Origin: Cylindrospermum stagnale PCC 7417
Lineage (GTDB): Bacteria > Cyanobacteriota > Cyanobacteriia > Cyanobacteriales > Nostocaceae
Direction: 5' to 3'
NCBI RefSeq assembly: GCF_000317535.1
Contig: NC_019757.1
Location: 2,682,501-2,746,500, forward strand
Length of the DNA stretch: 64,000 bases
Numbering within the stretch: position 1 is the stretch's first letter; each line of letters starts with the position of its first letter. The position numbers and the translations under genes are program-made. The notes beneath the pieces are model-generated. The model saw nothing but the letters and a program-made list of their open reading frames with translations, was not told where the DNA came from and searched no databases. Positions 17,359 to 26,759 of the stretch are shown here, in pieces.

Positions 17359-18474
17359 ATGTCTCGTTCCGGATACACGCTCCCTGTCTTTGCCTGTGCC
17401 GCTGCTGTTGCAGCTTTGCATTGGTTGCGCCATCATCAACCCCTGACAGTAGTGTTGGTTGATTTGATTGCACCAGCCCAATTGGCAGAAATATCGATTG
17501 AACAGGTAGCAGGGCTATCTGAAAAGATGGCTTTGGCAATTACTCGCTCTGATCCGGGTGATAATCTCGATTTGACTAGAAATACACCAATTTGGGCGAT
17601 GGTGGAATGGCGAGAGGGAGAGGGAGAGACAGTAATTATTCAAGGGGGAGAAGGAATTGGCAAACAACTGAATGGTGAGGGAGAAGCGGCGATTTATGCT
17701 TATGCTCACAAACTGTTGCTAGAGAATTTACGCCGGCTGCTAGCACCAGGAGAAAAAATTACAGTGACAATTATTTTACCAAAAGGGCGATCGCTAGCTG
17801 TTCGGACTTCAAACGCTGCTTTTGGCGTGGTGGAAGGACTTTCACTGTTGGGTACCACAGGTATTTCTCAACCCTTGAGTACACCAGATCAGCTAACAGC
17901 TTTTCGTGCCGAGTTGCAAGACAAAGCCAGCCGTTTTGAAACTTTAGTCTTCTGTATTGGCGAAAACGGCTTAGATTTGGCGCGAAAACTAGGTATCAAT
18001 GGAGAGCAATTGGTAAAAACTGCCAACTGGCTAGGGCCAATGTTAGTAGAGGCGGATCTTCTGGGCGTTAAAGAAATTTTATTGTTTGGCTATCACGGGA
18101 AGCTGATGAAACTAGCGGGGGGAATTTTTCACACTCATCACCACCTTGCTGATGGCCGTCGGGAGATTCTGGCAGCGCACTGTGCTTTGGTTGGTTTAAA
18201 TTCTCCAGATATCCAAGCTATTTTTGACAGTCCCACCGCTGAAGCGGCACTAAAATATTTGCGATCGCTTGACGCCTCAACAGGCAGTGATTGGGTAAAT
18301 CAAGTTTATAGTGCGATCGCCGCAGCTATTGATTCCCGCTCCCAAGAATATATCCAAAGCCATAGTGAGCGGGGCACAGCCGCAACAGTCTGTGGCTCTG
18401 TTCTCTTTGATCGCGATCGCCAAATTATCATCAAGAGTAAAACTGGTTGGATGTTAACGGGAAAATTATGTTAA
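17359..18474 (+). CDS. cbiD: Cobalt-precorrin-5B C1-methyltransferase CbiD
   Basis: CbiD methylates C1 of cobalt-precorrin-5B in the anaerobic route to cobalamin, or pseudocobalamin in cyanobacteria. The 371-residue length is normal. Family landmarks include SGYTLPVFACAAAVAAL at the start, ITRSDPGDNLDLT, IIQGGEGIGK and the central LLFGYHGKLMKLAGGIFHTH. It is soluble. There is no recognisable Shine-Dalgarno sequence because the heptamer repeat fills that position. guaA follows 227 bp downstream with its own leader. Confidence 0.95.
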   Translation: MSRSGYTLPVFACAAAVAALHWLRHHQPLTVVLVDLIAPAQLAEISIEQVAGLSEKMALAITRSDPGDNLDLTRNTPIWAMVEWREGEGETVIIQGGEGIGKQLNGEGEAAIYAYAHKLLLENLRRLLAPGEKITVTIILPKGRSLAVRTSNAAFGVVEGLSLLGTTGISQPLSTPDQLTAFRAELQDKASRFETLVFCIGENGLDLARKLGINGEQLVKTANWLGPMLVEADLLGVKEILLFGYHGKLMKLAGGIFHTHHHLADGRREILAAHCALVGLNSPDIQAIFDSPTAEAALKYLRSLDASTGSDWVNQVYSAIAAAIDSRSQEYIQSHSERGTAATVCGSVLFDRDRQIIIKSKTGWMLTGKLC

Positions 18475-18701
18475 TTTATGATGAATAATCATAAACAAAC
18501 CAAATAAATATTTTTTTTCAGTAGTTATTCTAGGTTGAGCTTATTTTTTAATACAATACCTGATACACAAGCTAAACAAACGCACATAACCTCGCGTTTG
18601 TAGGGGATCAATTTACCATTACGAGTCTGACCAGGCAGAGAAATGGTAACAATTTAGACTACAGAGCGACAATTTATTTTCACAGACACACTTTCGCCAT
18701 C

Positions 18702-20324
18702 ATGAATACAGCGGTGACTCTACTAACTGAACTTGCGCCTCAAACATCAGAAGATTGGGGGCGGCTGAATCGCCAAATCATTGTGATTCTGGACTTCGGC
18801 TCTCAATATTCTGAACTAATCGCCCGTCGCATCCGCGAAACTCAAGTATACTCCGAAGTCTTGTCCTATCGCACGACAGCTGAACATTTGCGCCAACTAA
18901 ATCCTAAGGGAATCATTTTCTCTGGTGGCCCAAATTCAGTTTATGGCGATCGCGCTCCCCATTGTGACCCAGAAATCTGGAATTTGGGAGTACCCATCCT
19001 CGGCGTGTGCTACGGTATGCAGCTAATGGTCAACCAACTTGGTGGGGAAGTGGCCAAAGCCGAGCGGGGTGAGTACGGCAAAGCATCATTATATATAGAT
19101 GACCCCACAGACTTGCTGACTAATGTCGAAGATGGCACGACGATGTGGATGAGTCATGGAGACTCAGTCACGCAAATGCCACCAGGATTTGAACTGCTGG
19201 CACATACAGAAAATACCCCCTGTGCTGCCATTGCTGACCACGACAAAAAACTTTACGGTGTGCAGTTCCATCCAGAAGTGGTGCATTCCATTGGTGGACT
19301 GGCATTAATCCGCAACTTTGTTTACCATATCTGCGAGTGCGAACCCACCTGGACAACAGCCGCTTTTGTCGAAGAATCAATTCGCGAAATTCGTGCCAGA
19401 GTTGGCGATAAGCGGGTGCTATTGGCACTTTCTGGCGGTGTAGATTCTTCAACTCTGGCATTTTTACTCTATAAAGCAATCGGTGAGCAACTAACTTGTG
19501 TGTTTATCGATCAAGGCTTTATGCGTAAATTAGAGCCAGAACGCTTGGTGAAACTGTTCCAAGAGCAATTTCACATTCCGGTAGAATATGTGAATGCGCG
19601 CGATCGCTTCCTAGCTAGGATTGAGGGAATTACAGATCCCGAAGAAAAACGCCGCCGCATTGGACACGAATTCATCCGTGTATTTGAAGAAACATCTAAA
19701 GAACTTGGTCACTTTGACTATTTAGCTCAAGGCACCCTTTATCCAGATGTCATCGAATCGGCTGATACCAACGTTGATCCCCAAACTGGTGAACGGGTAG
19801 CAGTAAAAATCAAGAGTCATCACAACGTTGGTGGTTTACCCAAAGACCTGCGATTTAAACTGGTGGAACCCCTGCGGAAACTATTTAAAGATGAAGTCCG
19901 CAAAGTTGGGCGTTCTATCGGTTTACCAGAAGAAATTGTCCAACGGCAACCTTTCCCAGGGCCTGGTTTGGCAATTCGCATCTTAGGTGAAGTCACCGCC
20001 GAAAGATTGAACATTTTACGCGATGCCGATTTGATTGTGCGGCAAGAAATTAACCAACGTGGCTTATACCACGACTTTTGGCAAGCCTTTGCTGTATTGC
20101 TGCCAATTCGCAGTGTTGGCGTTATGGGCGATCAACGTACCTACGCTTACCCGATTGTCTTGCGGATTGTGACTAGCGAAGATGGCATGACTGCCGATTG
20201 GGCGCGTGTGCCTTATGACGTCTTGGAAGCGATTTCCACCCGAATTGTCAATGAGGTAAAAGGCGTTAACCGTGTGGTTTATGACATCACTTCCAAGCCG
20301 CCTGGAACCATCGAGTGGGAGTAA
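18702..20324 (+). CDS. guaA: GMP synthase (glutamine-hydrolysing)
   Basis: GuaA converts XMP to GMP using ATP and glutamine. Residues 24-215 are a class I glutamine amidotransferase domain with nucleophile C103 (GVCYGMQLM) and the His/Glu pair in FHPEV. Residues 220-415 are the ATP-pyrophosphatase domain with the P-loop [10 protein letters not shown]. The end is the dimerisation domain, ending in PPGTIEWE. The 540-residue length is normal for cyanobacteria. Two inverted repeats follow the stop codon. Confidence 0.98.
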   Translation: MNTAVTLLTELAPQTSEDWGRLNRQIIVILDFGSQYSELIARRIRETQVYSEVLSYRTTAEHLRQLNPKGIIFSGGPNSVYGDRAPHCDPEIWNLGVPILGVCYGMQLMVNQLGGEVAKAERGEYGKASLYIDDPTDLLTNVEDGTTMWMSHGDSVTQMPPGFELLAHTENTPCAAIADHDKKLYGVQFHPEVVHSIGGLALIRNFVYHICECEPTWTTAAFVEESIREIRARVGDKRVLLALSGGVDSSTLAFLLYKAIGEQLTCVFIDQGFMRKLEPERLVKLFQEQFHIPVEYVNARDRFLARIEGITDPEEKRRRIGHEFIRVFEETSKELGHFDYLAQGTLYPDVIESADTNVDPQTGERVAVKIKSHHNVGGLPKDLRFKLVEPLRKLFKDEVRKVGRSIGLPEEIVQRQPFPGPGLAIRILGEVTAERLNILRDADLIVRQEINQRGLYHDFWQAFAVLLPIRSVGVMGDQRTYAYPIVLRIVTSEDGMTADWARVPYDVLEAISTRIVNEVKGVNRVVYDITSKPPGTIEWE

Positions 20325-20354
20325 GTTAGTTCTGAGTGCTGAGTAATTAAGTAG

Positions 20355-20371
20355 GGTGGGCAATGCCCACC
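20355..20371 (+). terminator. Hairpin after guaA
   Basis: A 7-bp perfect inverted repeat (GGTGGGC/GCCCACC) with a 3-base loop, 30 bp after the guaA stop and followed by TATTTATAA. A second hairpin (GGGACAC/GTGTCCC) lies at 20424-20446. The rest of the 493-bp spacer up to 20817 shows nothing else I can name. Confidence 0.5.
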
Positions 20372-20423
20372 TATTTATAAATCGGTTAAGGGACTTCCAA
20401 TTAAAAAAAATATCCAATCGGTG

Positions 20424-20446
20424 GGGACACGGCATTGCTGTGTCCC
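20424..20446. repeat. Interspersed hairpin element
   Basis: Inverted repeat GGGACAC/GTGTCCC around GGCATTGCT. This type of element is common between genes in Nostoc-like genomes. It may add to termination of guaA. Confidence 0.5.
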
Positions 20447-20817
20447 TATAAGTCTAAGATTACTGGATAATTTATTTTTTGTATTCCCTAAAACGGTTAG
20501 CGGTTGCCCTATTGGTTGATAGTCAATATTCGGGATTAACCTAATCCAGTTTTGGCTGTAAGGTTACATTTTTTTGATTTATATTGTTTTTTGTTGAAAA
20601 ATAGGACGATAAATGACGAAAAAATACCTTATTTATCTAATTTTCAGCAGCCAAGTATGATGAATGCCAGCTTTTGCCACTAGCTAAGTAAAATCATCCA
20701 ATGGTAGAGAAAAAAGACGTTAGTACAGTAAAATTACCAATGGTGTGGTGAATGGGAACAGCACTAGAAGCTCATTTAAACATACTTCTCTTTATTCCCG
20801 ACGCCAATGGAGAAATT

Positions 20818-21222
20818 ATGGAAGAGCCTCTCCCGCTGAATGGGTTACGCATCCTCGTAGTTGATGATGATGAAGATAGCCGCTTTTATATCTCTACTGT
20901 GTTGGAAGCAGATGGCGCCACTGTCACGGCAGTTACATCAGCACCAGCAGCATTGGAGATGCTACCCAAATTGCAACCCGATGCCTTTATCTGCGACATT
21001 GCTATGCCTGGTGAAGATGGCTATGCCTTGATCCGCAAGGTGCGATCGCTAAAAGCAGATAAAGGTGGACGAGTCCCCGCCGTGGCCTTAACCGCTTATG
21101 GCGATAGCGAGGATCGGATCCGCGCCCTAGAAGCTGGGTTTCAGACTCATGTAGCTAAACCCGTTGATCCAGGGGAACTAGTGACGATTGTCGCTAATTT
21201 GGTGGCGTTTTGTCGTGGTTAA
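20818..21222 (+). CDS. Stand-alone response regulator receiver domain
   Basis: This single REC domain of about 134 residues has the acidic pair in VVDDDEDSR, the phospho-acceptor Asp in FICDIAMPGEDGY, the Thr in VALTAYG and Lys in HVAKPVDPG. There is no output domain. The ATG at 20818 has GGAG five bases before it; an in-frame ATG at 20752 would add 22 unconserved residues. It closely resembles the receiver domain at the far end of the window (63498-63900), which belongs to a hybrid kinase, so it may partner a similar kinase elsewhere. Confidence 0.9.
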   Translation: MEEPLPLNGLRILVVDDDEDSRFYISTVLEADGATVTAVTSAPAALEMLPKLQPDAFICDIAMPGEDGYALIRKVRSLKADKGGRVPAVALTAYGDSEDRIRALEAGFQTHVAKPVDPGELVTIVANLVAFCRG

Positions 21223-21274
21223 TACTTATATGCAGTATTAAGGATATTTTTCCCTTTTACCTTGTAAAAACCGC

Positions 21275-22180
21275 CTAATTAGCTCCAGACTCAAAGCTAA
21301 TTCGCTCAGATTTGTATGCCGGTGGTTCAACGTGAATTAAAATCCGCACAGGATTGAAGCGTTGTTCTAATCGGCTTTCTACTTCTTCGGTGATGTGGTG
21401 GGCGGTTTCAACATCTGGTGCATCTACTATTAAATGCATTTCCATGAAGACTTGTCGACCTAAAACACCACGAGAGGCAATGTCATGACAGTTAATCACC
21501 CCTGGGACAGAAACTGCGATCGCATGAATCGCTTCTGGTGCGATCGCCATTTCATCCACCAGCCAAGGCAAATTCTCTTTTAAAACTGACCAGCCACTCC
21601 AAAACACTAACAAAGCCACAGGAAAAGCTAACGCCACATCCAACCATTGAAAATTTAGCCACCAAATACCAATCAAACCCCCAATTACAGCGATCGTCAC
21701 CCAAACATCACTCATGGTGTGCGTGGCGTCAGCAATCAAAATTGGGCTACCTACGCGCTTACCCACGCTACGTTCGTAAAACGTTACAAAAATATTCACC
21801 CCCAGCACAATCAGCAATAACCACAATTCTGGTGCTGATATTTTCACCGGTTCACCACCTTTGATAATTTTCTCCACAGCGCCTTGCAGAATTTCAAAGC
21901 AGGCAATTCCTAAAAAAGCGGAAATTCCCAAGGCACCCACAGCTTCAAATTTGTTGTGTCCATAGGGATGTTCGCGATCAGGGTGTGGTGAAGAAAACCT
22001 ACTGGCAATCAATCCTAAAATATTGTTGGCGCTATCCGTCACACTATGCAAGGCGTCAGCTAGTAAGCTGAGAGAACCTGTTGAGTAACCCACAAATGCT
22101 TTTAATCCCATGACAAACAGGTTTAGCAGTAGGGTAATAATTAAAACCTTTCGCACTTCGGCGCGGTTATCGTAAATCAT
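21275..22180 (-). CDS. Cation diffusion facilitator (Zn/Fe/Mn/Co exporter)
   Basis: This 301-residue inner-membrane metal/proton antiporter has the CDF fold: six membrane segments between residues about 12 and 185, then a cytoplasmic domain. The metal-site motifs are HSVTD (TM2) and ADATHTMSD (TM5). The cytoplasmic domain contains GRQVFMEMHLIVDAP and a C-terminal ILIHVEPP. There is no His-rich loop between TM4 and TM5. The metal cannot be told from sequence. Confidence 0.93.
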   Translation of the reverse strand: MIYDNRAEVRKVLIITLLLNLFVMGLKAFVGYSTGSLSLLADALHSVTDSANNILGLIASRFSSPHPDREHPYGHNKFEAVGALGISAFLGIACFEILQGAVEKIIKGGEPVKISAPELWLLLIVLGVNIFVTFYERSVGKRVGSPILIADATHTMSDVWVTIAVIGGLIGIWWLNFQWLDVALAFPVALLVFWSGWSVLKENLPWLVDEMAIAPEAIHAIAVSVPGVINCHDIASRGVLGRQVFMEMHLIVDAPDVETAHHITEEVESRLEQRFNPVRILIHVEPPAYKSERISFESGAN

Positions 22181-22629
22181 AGAGAATTTATCACATCAAG
22201 TTCTATGACTACTACTGTAAAACTCCAAGCACCAATAAACACAAATAAAATGTATCAAAGTCTGACACAGTAAGAGTTAAGTCTCTCTATAGCTACTAAT
22301 TTTACTACCAATTTATTGAGATTATTTATAACTAACAGTAGCTACAAGCTTGATAAACGTTGATAATTGCTTTGCTGATAACAGCATATTTTTAGCATTA
22401 AGAAATCACTGATTATAAATAAATCTCATCATCATTATCGTCAGTTGTACATTGTCAATCCTCTGTAGTGAATACAAATGACCAATAACAAGGAGTATCA
22501 CTTTTAATTTTTAATTCCCCGTTCGCCTTTGGCGTCCCATAGGGAAGGGGTTGACTGCTTTTGGCAACAGTCGCACCACCTCTTCCGGTAACATAGGTAA
22601 TTATCAAGAAGTTTTAACCAAAAAGCTCT
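22181..22629. other. Intergenic region
   Basis: About 450 bp without a supported gene. It contains a fragment of the GGCGTCCCATAGGGA-type interspersed element near 22528-22545. A 22-codon frame at 22205 has nothing to support it. Confidence 0.45.
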
Positions 22630-22983
22630 ATGTCTTCTACTCCTATGACACTGAACCTAAATGAAGGTTCTGTGACTTTTAGTTTTTCACCCCAAGCCGC
22701 ACGGGAATTAAAAGCAGCCACAGATCAATTGATGGAGCGGTTGAAAGCTGTCGCCGCTAAACCCACACCCAGCGGCGGTAAAGTCACTCCCCAACCTCCT
22801 CTGGAATATCGTTACACTGGCGATATCTTTTTAGAAGTGTTCTGCAATCCGAATATCTGGCCCACCCCCTTTGCAGCCAAAGTTCTGCTAACCGTCCGCA
22901 ATGTCGGTATCCGCTTGACTACAGAAGCAGAACTCACCCGCGTGATTGACGACATTAACCAGTATTTGGATCAAGTGGGCTAA
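22630..22983 (+). CDS. Conserved cyanobacterial hypothetical protein
   Basis: The protein has 117 residues and is soluble. It has a Pro/Gly linker at 43-57 and a C-terminal half with EVFCNPNIWPTPFAAKVLLT followed by IDDINQYLDQ. I recognise no named family. It is a single gene with a good hairpin after it. Coding quality and composition match the neighbours. Confidence 0.75.
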   Translation: MSSTPMTLNLNEGSVTFSFSPQAARELKAATDQLMERLKAVAAKPTPSGGKVTPQPPLEYRYTGDIFLEVFCNPNIWPTPFAAKVLLTVRNVGIRLTTEAELTRVIDDINQYLDQVG

Positions 22984-23038
22984 GTTATTCCCACTGGGGA
23001 AAGAGCAAATTTTTTAGCTCCACAGCCTCATAAAAATT

Positions 23039-23072
23039 ACCGGAGCAGTTTAGGCTGGGTAACTGCCCCGGT
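23039..23072 (+). terminator. Probable terminator
   Basis: Imperfect 12-bp inverted repeat ACCGGAGCAGTT/AACTGCCCCGGT with a 10-base loop, 56 bp after the stop of the 22630 gene and followed by TAAGGATTTTA. Confidence 0.55.
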
Positions 23073-23325
23073 TAAGGATTTTACAGATAATACACAAGAT
23101 TTGACATCGGCTATAAACAGCAACTGTTCCCGATGCGTTCGCTTACTTGAAAAATTCTATAAATCAGACTCTAATTCTTCTGTGTTATGGGAAATGGAAA
23201 TTTCTGGATCGGGAAAGACTCATCAAAACCAGAGACTATCCCTTAGATTTGGCATCTAATCATTTATTGTCAAATCTATACATCGAAAATAAACTCCCAA
23301 TCCAAAAACTGAAATCAAACATTGA

Positions 23326-23562
23326 TTAGTCGTTGTCCCACTCTTCACGACCAATCAAGTCGCCAATGCGATCGCGTAATAAAAAGTCACATTTCTCTAA
23401 TTCACATTCAACGCAAACCCACTCTCTCGCTGGGATGTATTGACAGAGTGTATATATTGGTTGTTGTCTGCTAACCATTCCCTTTTCCACCAGGCGACGT
23501 GCTTCGTCCTGGATTACGTCTAGAGAGTAGTAATTGATAGAAGGCACCGTATTCACACTCAT
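23326..23562 (-). CDS. DUF4327 family protein
   Basis: A 78-residue cyanobacterial family of unknown function. It shows the characteristic YSLDVIQDEARRLVEKG, QPIYTLCQYIPAREWVCVEC and LLRDRIGDLIGREEW stretches. The three Cys residues around YIPAREW could bind metal or form disulfides, but this is not established. It is a single-gene unit. Confidence 0.9.
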   Translation of the reverse strand: MSVNTVPSINYYSLDVIQDEARRLVEKGMVSRQQPIYTLCQYIPAREWVCVECELEKCDFLLRDRIGDLIGREEWDND

Positions 23563-24199
23563 GGTTTTGACTCACAAATTTATATGTAGATAGTGTTCCC
23601 CATATTCGTCTTGGAACAAACATGGCAAGCATTAGACTTGTGGCTAGGGTTTTGTAGTTTGCTATACGGAACTATTAACATTTTGACGCTACACATCCTC
23701 AAAAAATTTAAAGAAATGTTAAGTTTGTCAAAATTCCCTGACATTAGCCACAACTCCGCTTAATATAATAATGCCAAAGTAGTTAACTTAACCTGCTCCC
23801 AAGGCTGTGTGACTTGCATTCAATAGGTGTAAAACTCTGGAATTTACTGCTTTTAGCGATGATTTGGCGATCGCGAATCCGAAATAATCACCGTAGAGTC
23901 TCCTTTAGGGATAGTGACATTTGTCCATAAAAAAATAAGCCAGCTATATTTAGCGAGTGTTAGGGTATAAACTAATGCTTTGCATTAGGGCTAAACTACA
24001 CCAACAAGCCTTGTATTGCCCTATCTGTTAACAATTTTTTAAGCAATATTCTAATTGTTTAGTTACTTTTATTACCGTTACTCTAAAGAGTAGAAATACA
24101 GTTCCTTGAGGTAGGTATAGTTAAATTGAAACAGACGCGAGTTAATCACGTCTGTCAAGTGTTTGGCAGATTTCTAGAGATTAACTGTTCGGAAATGAC
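23563..24199. other. Intergenic region between DUF4327 and rbfA
   Basis: About 640 bp without a supported gene. It holds a perfect 7-bp hairpin CTAATGC/GCATTAG at 23972-23988, one GGCGATCGC site, and the rbfA terminator at its right end. Confidence 0.45.
24131..24155 (-). terminator. Probable rbfA terminator
   Basis: Inverted repeat ACAGACG/CGTCTGT with an 11-base loop, 45 bp beyond the rbfA stop and followed on the minus strand by a T-rich stretch. Confidence 0.5.
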
Positions 24200-24598
24200 C
24201 TATTCTGGAACTTCTTCCTCAACTTGGTCTGTGCTTTCAGGCGGACGCTGATCCTTGAGTTGGCTCAATAAAGCCAGCACCTTATTACCCCGTTCTATAG
24301 AGCAATCTTCGATAAATATCACTTCTGGGGTGCGACGTAGTCTTACCCGCGCACCAATTTCACTGCGGACGTAACCCGTCGCGGACTTTAAACCCGCCAT
24401 TGTTTCTGCCTTAGCTTCCTCAGTACCATAAATACTGACGAAGATTTTGGCGTGTTGCAGGTCGCCAGAAACATTGACATCCGTAACACTTACCATTCCT
24501 GTACCCACACGGTCATCCTTAATGCCGTTGAGTAGCATTTGGCTAACTTCCCGTTTGATCAATTCAGCAACGCGGGAAACGCGGCGATCTGTAGCCAT
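24200..24598 (-). CDS. rbfA: 30S ribosome-binding factor RbfA
   Basis: RbfA helps mature the 5' end of 16S rRNA and assemble the 30S subunit, and supports growth in the cold. The 132 residues form the single KH-like domain: [38 protein letters not shown] and [12 protein letters not shown]. The acidic tail after residue 115 is variable in the family. It lies downstream of the Ycf33-like gene, an arrangement also found in other cyanobacteria. Confidence 0.95.
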   Translation of the reverse strand: MATDRRVSRVAELIKREVSQMLLNGIKDDRVGTGMVSVTDVNVSGDLQHAKIFVSIYGTEEAKAETMAGLKSATGYVRSEIGARVRLRRTPEVIFIEDCSIERGNKVLALLSQLKDQRPPESTDQVEEEVPE

Positions 24599-24724
24599 AT
24601 TAATTACGCCTCCTCACAGAGGTTGTACGACATGATATAGATGCAAGTTGGGGAGGACAATACTTGAGGCTAATGAAGCCAACAGCAACAGTCCCTAGAG
24701 CTAAATCCCCGATGTAGCCCTATT

Positions 24725-24931
24725 CTAGATTGTACTCAAGCCCAACATTGCCCGGAGGGTGAGTGTAACAAAAAACAGACCACCCGCCAATAAACCCAAA
24801 ACCGCAACCAAGGTGACAGGTCGCTTCAAAAATGGCAGTAATGGCTCAAACGTGTTGAGCAAAATGCCTAACAGGGTGGTGATGAAGTAGCGGGGGTAGC
24901 GAAAGACGTTATCCCAAAATCCGTCAAACAT
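24725..24931 (-). CDS. DUF751 (Ycf33-like) small membrane protein
   Basis: A 68-residue protein with two membrane segments (about 14-30 and 40-62), matching the DUF751 family related to plastid Ycf33. It begins FWDNVFRYPRYFITTLLG. Function is unknown. It precedes rbfA by 126 bp on the same strand. Confidence 0.88.
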   Translation of the reverse strand: MFDGFWDNVFRYPRYFITTLLGILLNTFEPLLPFLKRPVTLVAVLGLLAGGLFFVTLTLRAMLGLSTI

Positions 24932-25088
24932 TTGAATTTAGACTGCCTTGTTATAGAATATACGTTTGTTTGGATGTGCTTTATATATTTAATTGTAATC
25001 TATGCGGATGGAAAATATCTCAAGTAATATAAAATATGGTTCGTTAGTTATTTAGTTAGTAGCTGGGTTTCAGTTCAATCAGAAGTAA

Positions 25089-25922
25089 ATGGTAATTCAA
25101 ATCCCCAAAGAAACTTGCCCGCGTCCATTCTTGAAGTGGGCTGGGGGTAAAGGTAGGTTAATTCAGCAATATGAGAACTATTTTCCCGAAGGTTACAAGA
25201 CTTACTATGAGCCATTTTTAGGTGGGGGTGCTGTTTTTTTTCATCTGCAACCATCAGCAGCAGTTTTAACTGATATTAATGCTGAATTGATTACTACTTA
25301 TCGTTGCGTTAGAGATTCTGTTGATGATTTAATTGCTCTATTGCAAGAGCATAAAAAGCAACATAATAAAAATTATTACTATGATGTGCGCTCTTATCCT
25401 GAAGGCAGTGATTTAGAGAAAGCGGCACGGTTTATTTATCTGAATAAAACCTGTTTCAACGGTCTTTATCGCGTCAATTCTCAAGGTAAGTTTAATGTTC
25501 CTTTAGGCAGATATAAAAATCCTGGAATTTGTAATGAGGAATTACTGCGAGCTGCATCCATAGCACTCTCTAGGGTGGAGATTCAACAAGCAGACTTTAC
25601 CCAAGTGCTAAATCGTGCGACTAGCAGTGATGATTTTGTATTTTTTGACCCACCTTATCATCCTATAAGTAGCACTAGCTATTTCACCGCTTACAGTCGG
25701 AATTCTTTTCATGAAAAAGACCAAGAACGTTTGAGAGATATTTGTATAGAACTGGCAAGTCGTGGCGTCAAAGTTATGGTATGTAACTCTGATTCTGAAT
25801 TAATTAGAAAAATTTATACAGATATTAATTTTAAGCTCTACAAAATCAAAGCAGCGAGAACAATTAATTCAAACGTAAAAAATCGTGGCATGATTTACGA
25901 ACTATTAATCACATCTGACTAA
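25089..25922 (+). CDS. Adenine-specific DNA methyltransferase, D12 (Dam/DpnII) class
   Basis: This 277-residue N6-adenine methyltransferase uses S-adenosylmethionine. It has the N-terminal FLKWAGGKGRL, the SAM-site PFLGGGAVFF, a target-recognition middle part and the catalytic FFDPPYHP. The order of motifs is that of the Dam/DpnII group, many of which methylate GATC, but the target here cannot be read from sequence. It is convergent with the nuclease gene; their stop codons overlap by 4 bp. Together they look like a type II restriction-modification system. Confidence 0.92.
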   Translation: MVIQIPKETCPRPFLKWAGGKGRLIQQYENYFPEGYKTYYEPFLGGGAVFFHLQPSAAVLTDINAELITTYRCVRDSVDDLIALLQEHKKQHNKNYYYDVRSYPEGSDLEKAARFIYLNKTCFNGLYRVNSQGKFNVPLGRYKNPGICNEELLRAASIALSRVEIQQADFTQVLNRATSSDDFVFFDPPYHPISSTSYFTAYSRNSFHEKDQERLRDICIELASRGVKVMVCNSDSELIRKIYTDINFKLYKIKAARTINSNVKNRGMIYELLITSD

Positions 25923-26395
25923 AGATTTTTGTGTGTCCAAGCAATGAACCTATCTAAGCTAAGGACTGCTAACAAATTGGGGTTATCGTTAACTCTTGCT
26001 TTCAGCCAGTTACTTGCGCCTTCTCTCATACCTTCACCTCCCATAACTACGATAGTTGGCGCAGGGTAAGAAGACTGGATGTTCATATTCAAGTAAGGAA
26101 ACTTTTCATCAACTGAACCACCACTTTCTTGCCATTTGCACTCGACAATAAAACCAGATGATATTCCAGGTGAGCCAAGAACGTAAAAGTCAACCTTCAG
26201 TTCAGTATGATAAATTCCCGTGCCAATATAAACTTCTTTTCCATAGCGTTTTGGTAATAAAGCAGCATTTAATAAAAATTCTTTTTGGATATGGTTCCCT
26301 ACTTGAAAATAATTATGTCCTTTTAAGATTGCCTCTATATTGCTTTCTAAAATCTTTCCAGACTTATTTGCCCGTCCGCCTTGAGTCGTAGTCAT
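25919..26395 (-). CDS. PD-(D/E)XK restriction endonuclease
   Basis: The likely start is the ATG at 26395 (MTTTQGGRANKSG); an in-frame TTG at 26461 would add 22 residues. The nuclease core is D69 (KVDFYVLG) and E85-X-K87 (GFIVECKW), the PD-(D/E)XK catalytic set. GGRANKSGKILES at the start is typical of several type II enzymes. Length of about 158 residues is short but complete for this fold. The partner is the convergent methyltransferase. The cleavage site is unknown. Confidence 0.8.
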   Translation of the reverse strand: MTTTQGGRANKSGKILESNIEAILKGHNYFQVGNHIQKEFLLNAALLPKRYGKEVYIGTGIYHTELKVDFYVLGSPGISSGFIVECKWQESGGSVDEKFPYLNMNIQSSYPAPTIVVMGGEGMREGASNWLKARVNDNPNLLAVLSLDRFIAWTHKNL

Positions 26396-26759
26396 CCTAA
26401 AACCCTCTGCTAAAAGTCCTGCTGATTCTAGGATTCCACAGAACTGGTAATAAAGAGTCAATCGCTGAAGATGAATTTTTGGTTTTGGCTACAGGAGAAA
26501 ATAAATTTTTATGGTACGGCAGTACTAATTAAATACAAATGTATTACTATTTAGGACAAAGAACGGTTTACTGCTCTATTGAAGAGCAAATTACCTGAGA
26601 AGATGAATCCTCGAATGGGGGCAAATCCCAGATTATATTCCCCACATTTACCTCTAATTCTCCCGTGAGTGCGGGGAGAAGTAGAGGAGATTTTTCTTGG
26701 TAACAACTGGTGTGTACACGGGATAAAACTCAGATACATTTAGTAATTTTGCCGATTCT
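26396..26759. other. Intergenic region
   Basis: About 360 bp, AT-rich, with no supported gene, RNA or clear terminator. Confidence 0.4.

Noticed and set aside
18475-18701. Purine riboswitch before guaA
   Set aside because: The leader shows no purine-riboswitch core or paired arms that I could recognise.
20752-20817. Extended N-terminus of the receiver protein
   Set aside because: The extra 22 residues do not look like receiver sequence, and the ATG at 20818 has a good GGAG at proper distance.
23147-23329. 60-codon frame between the 22630 gene and DUF4327
   Set aside because: It starts at TTG with no ribosome-binding site, has unremarkable composition and overlaps the end of the DUF4327 gene.
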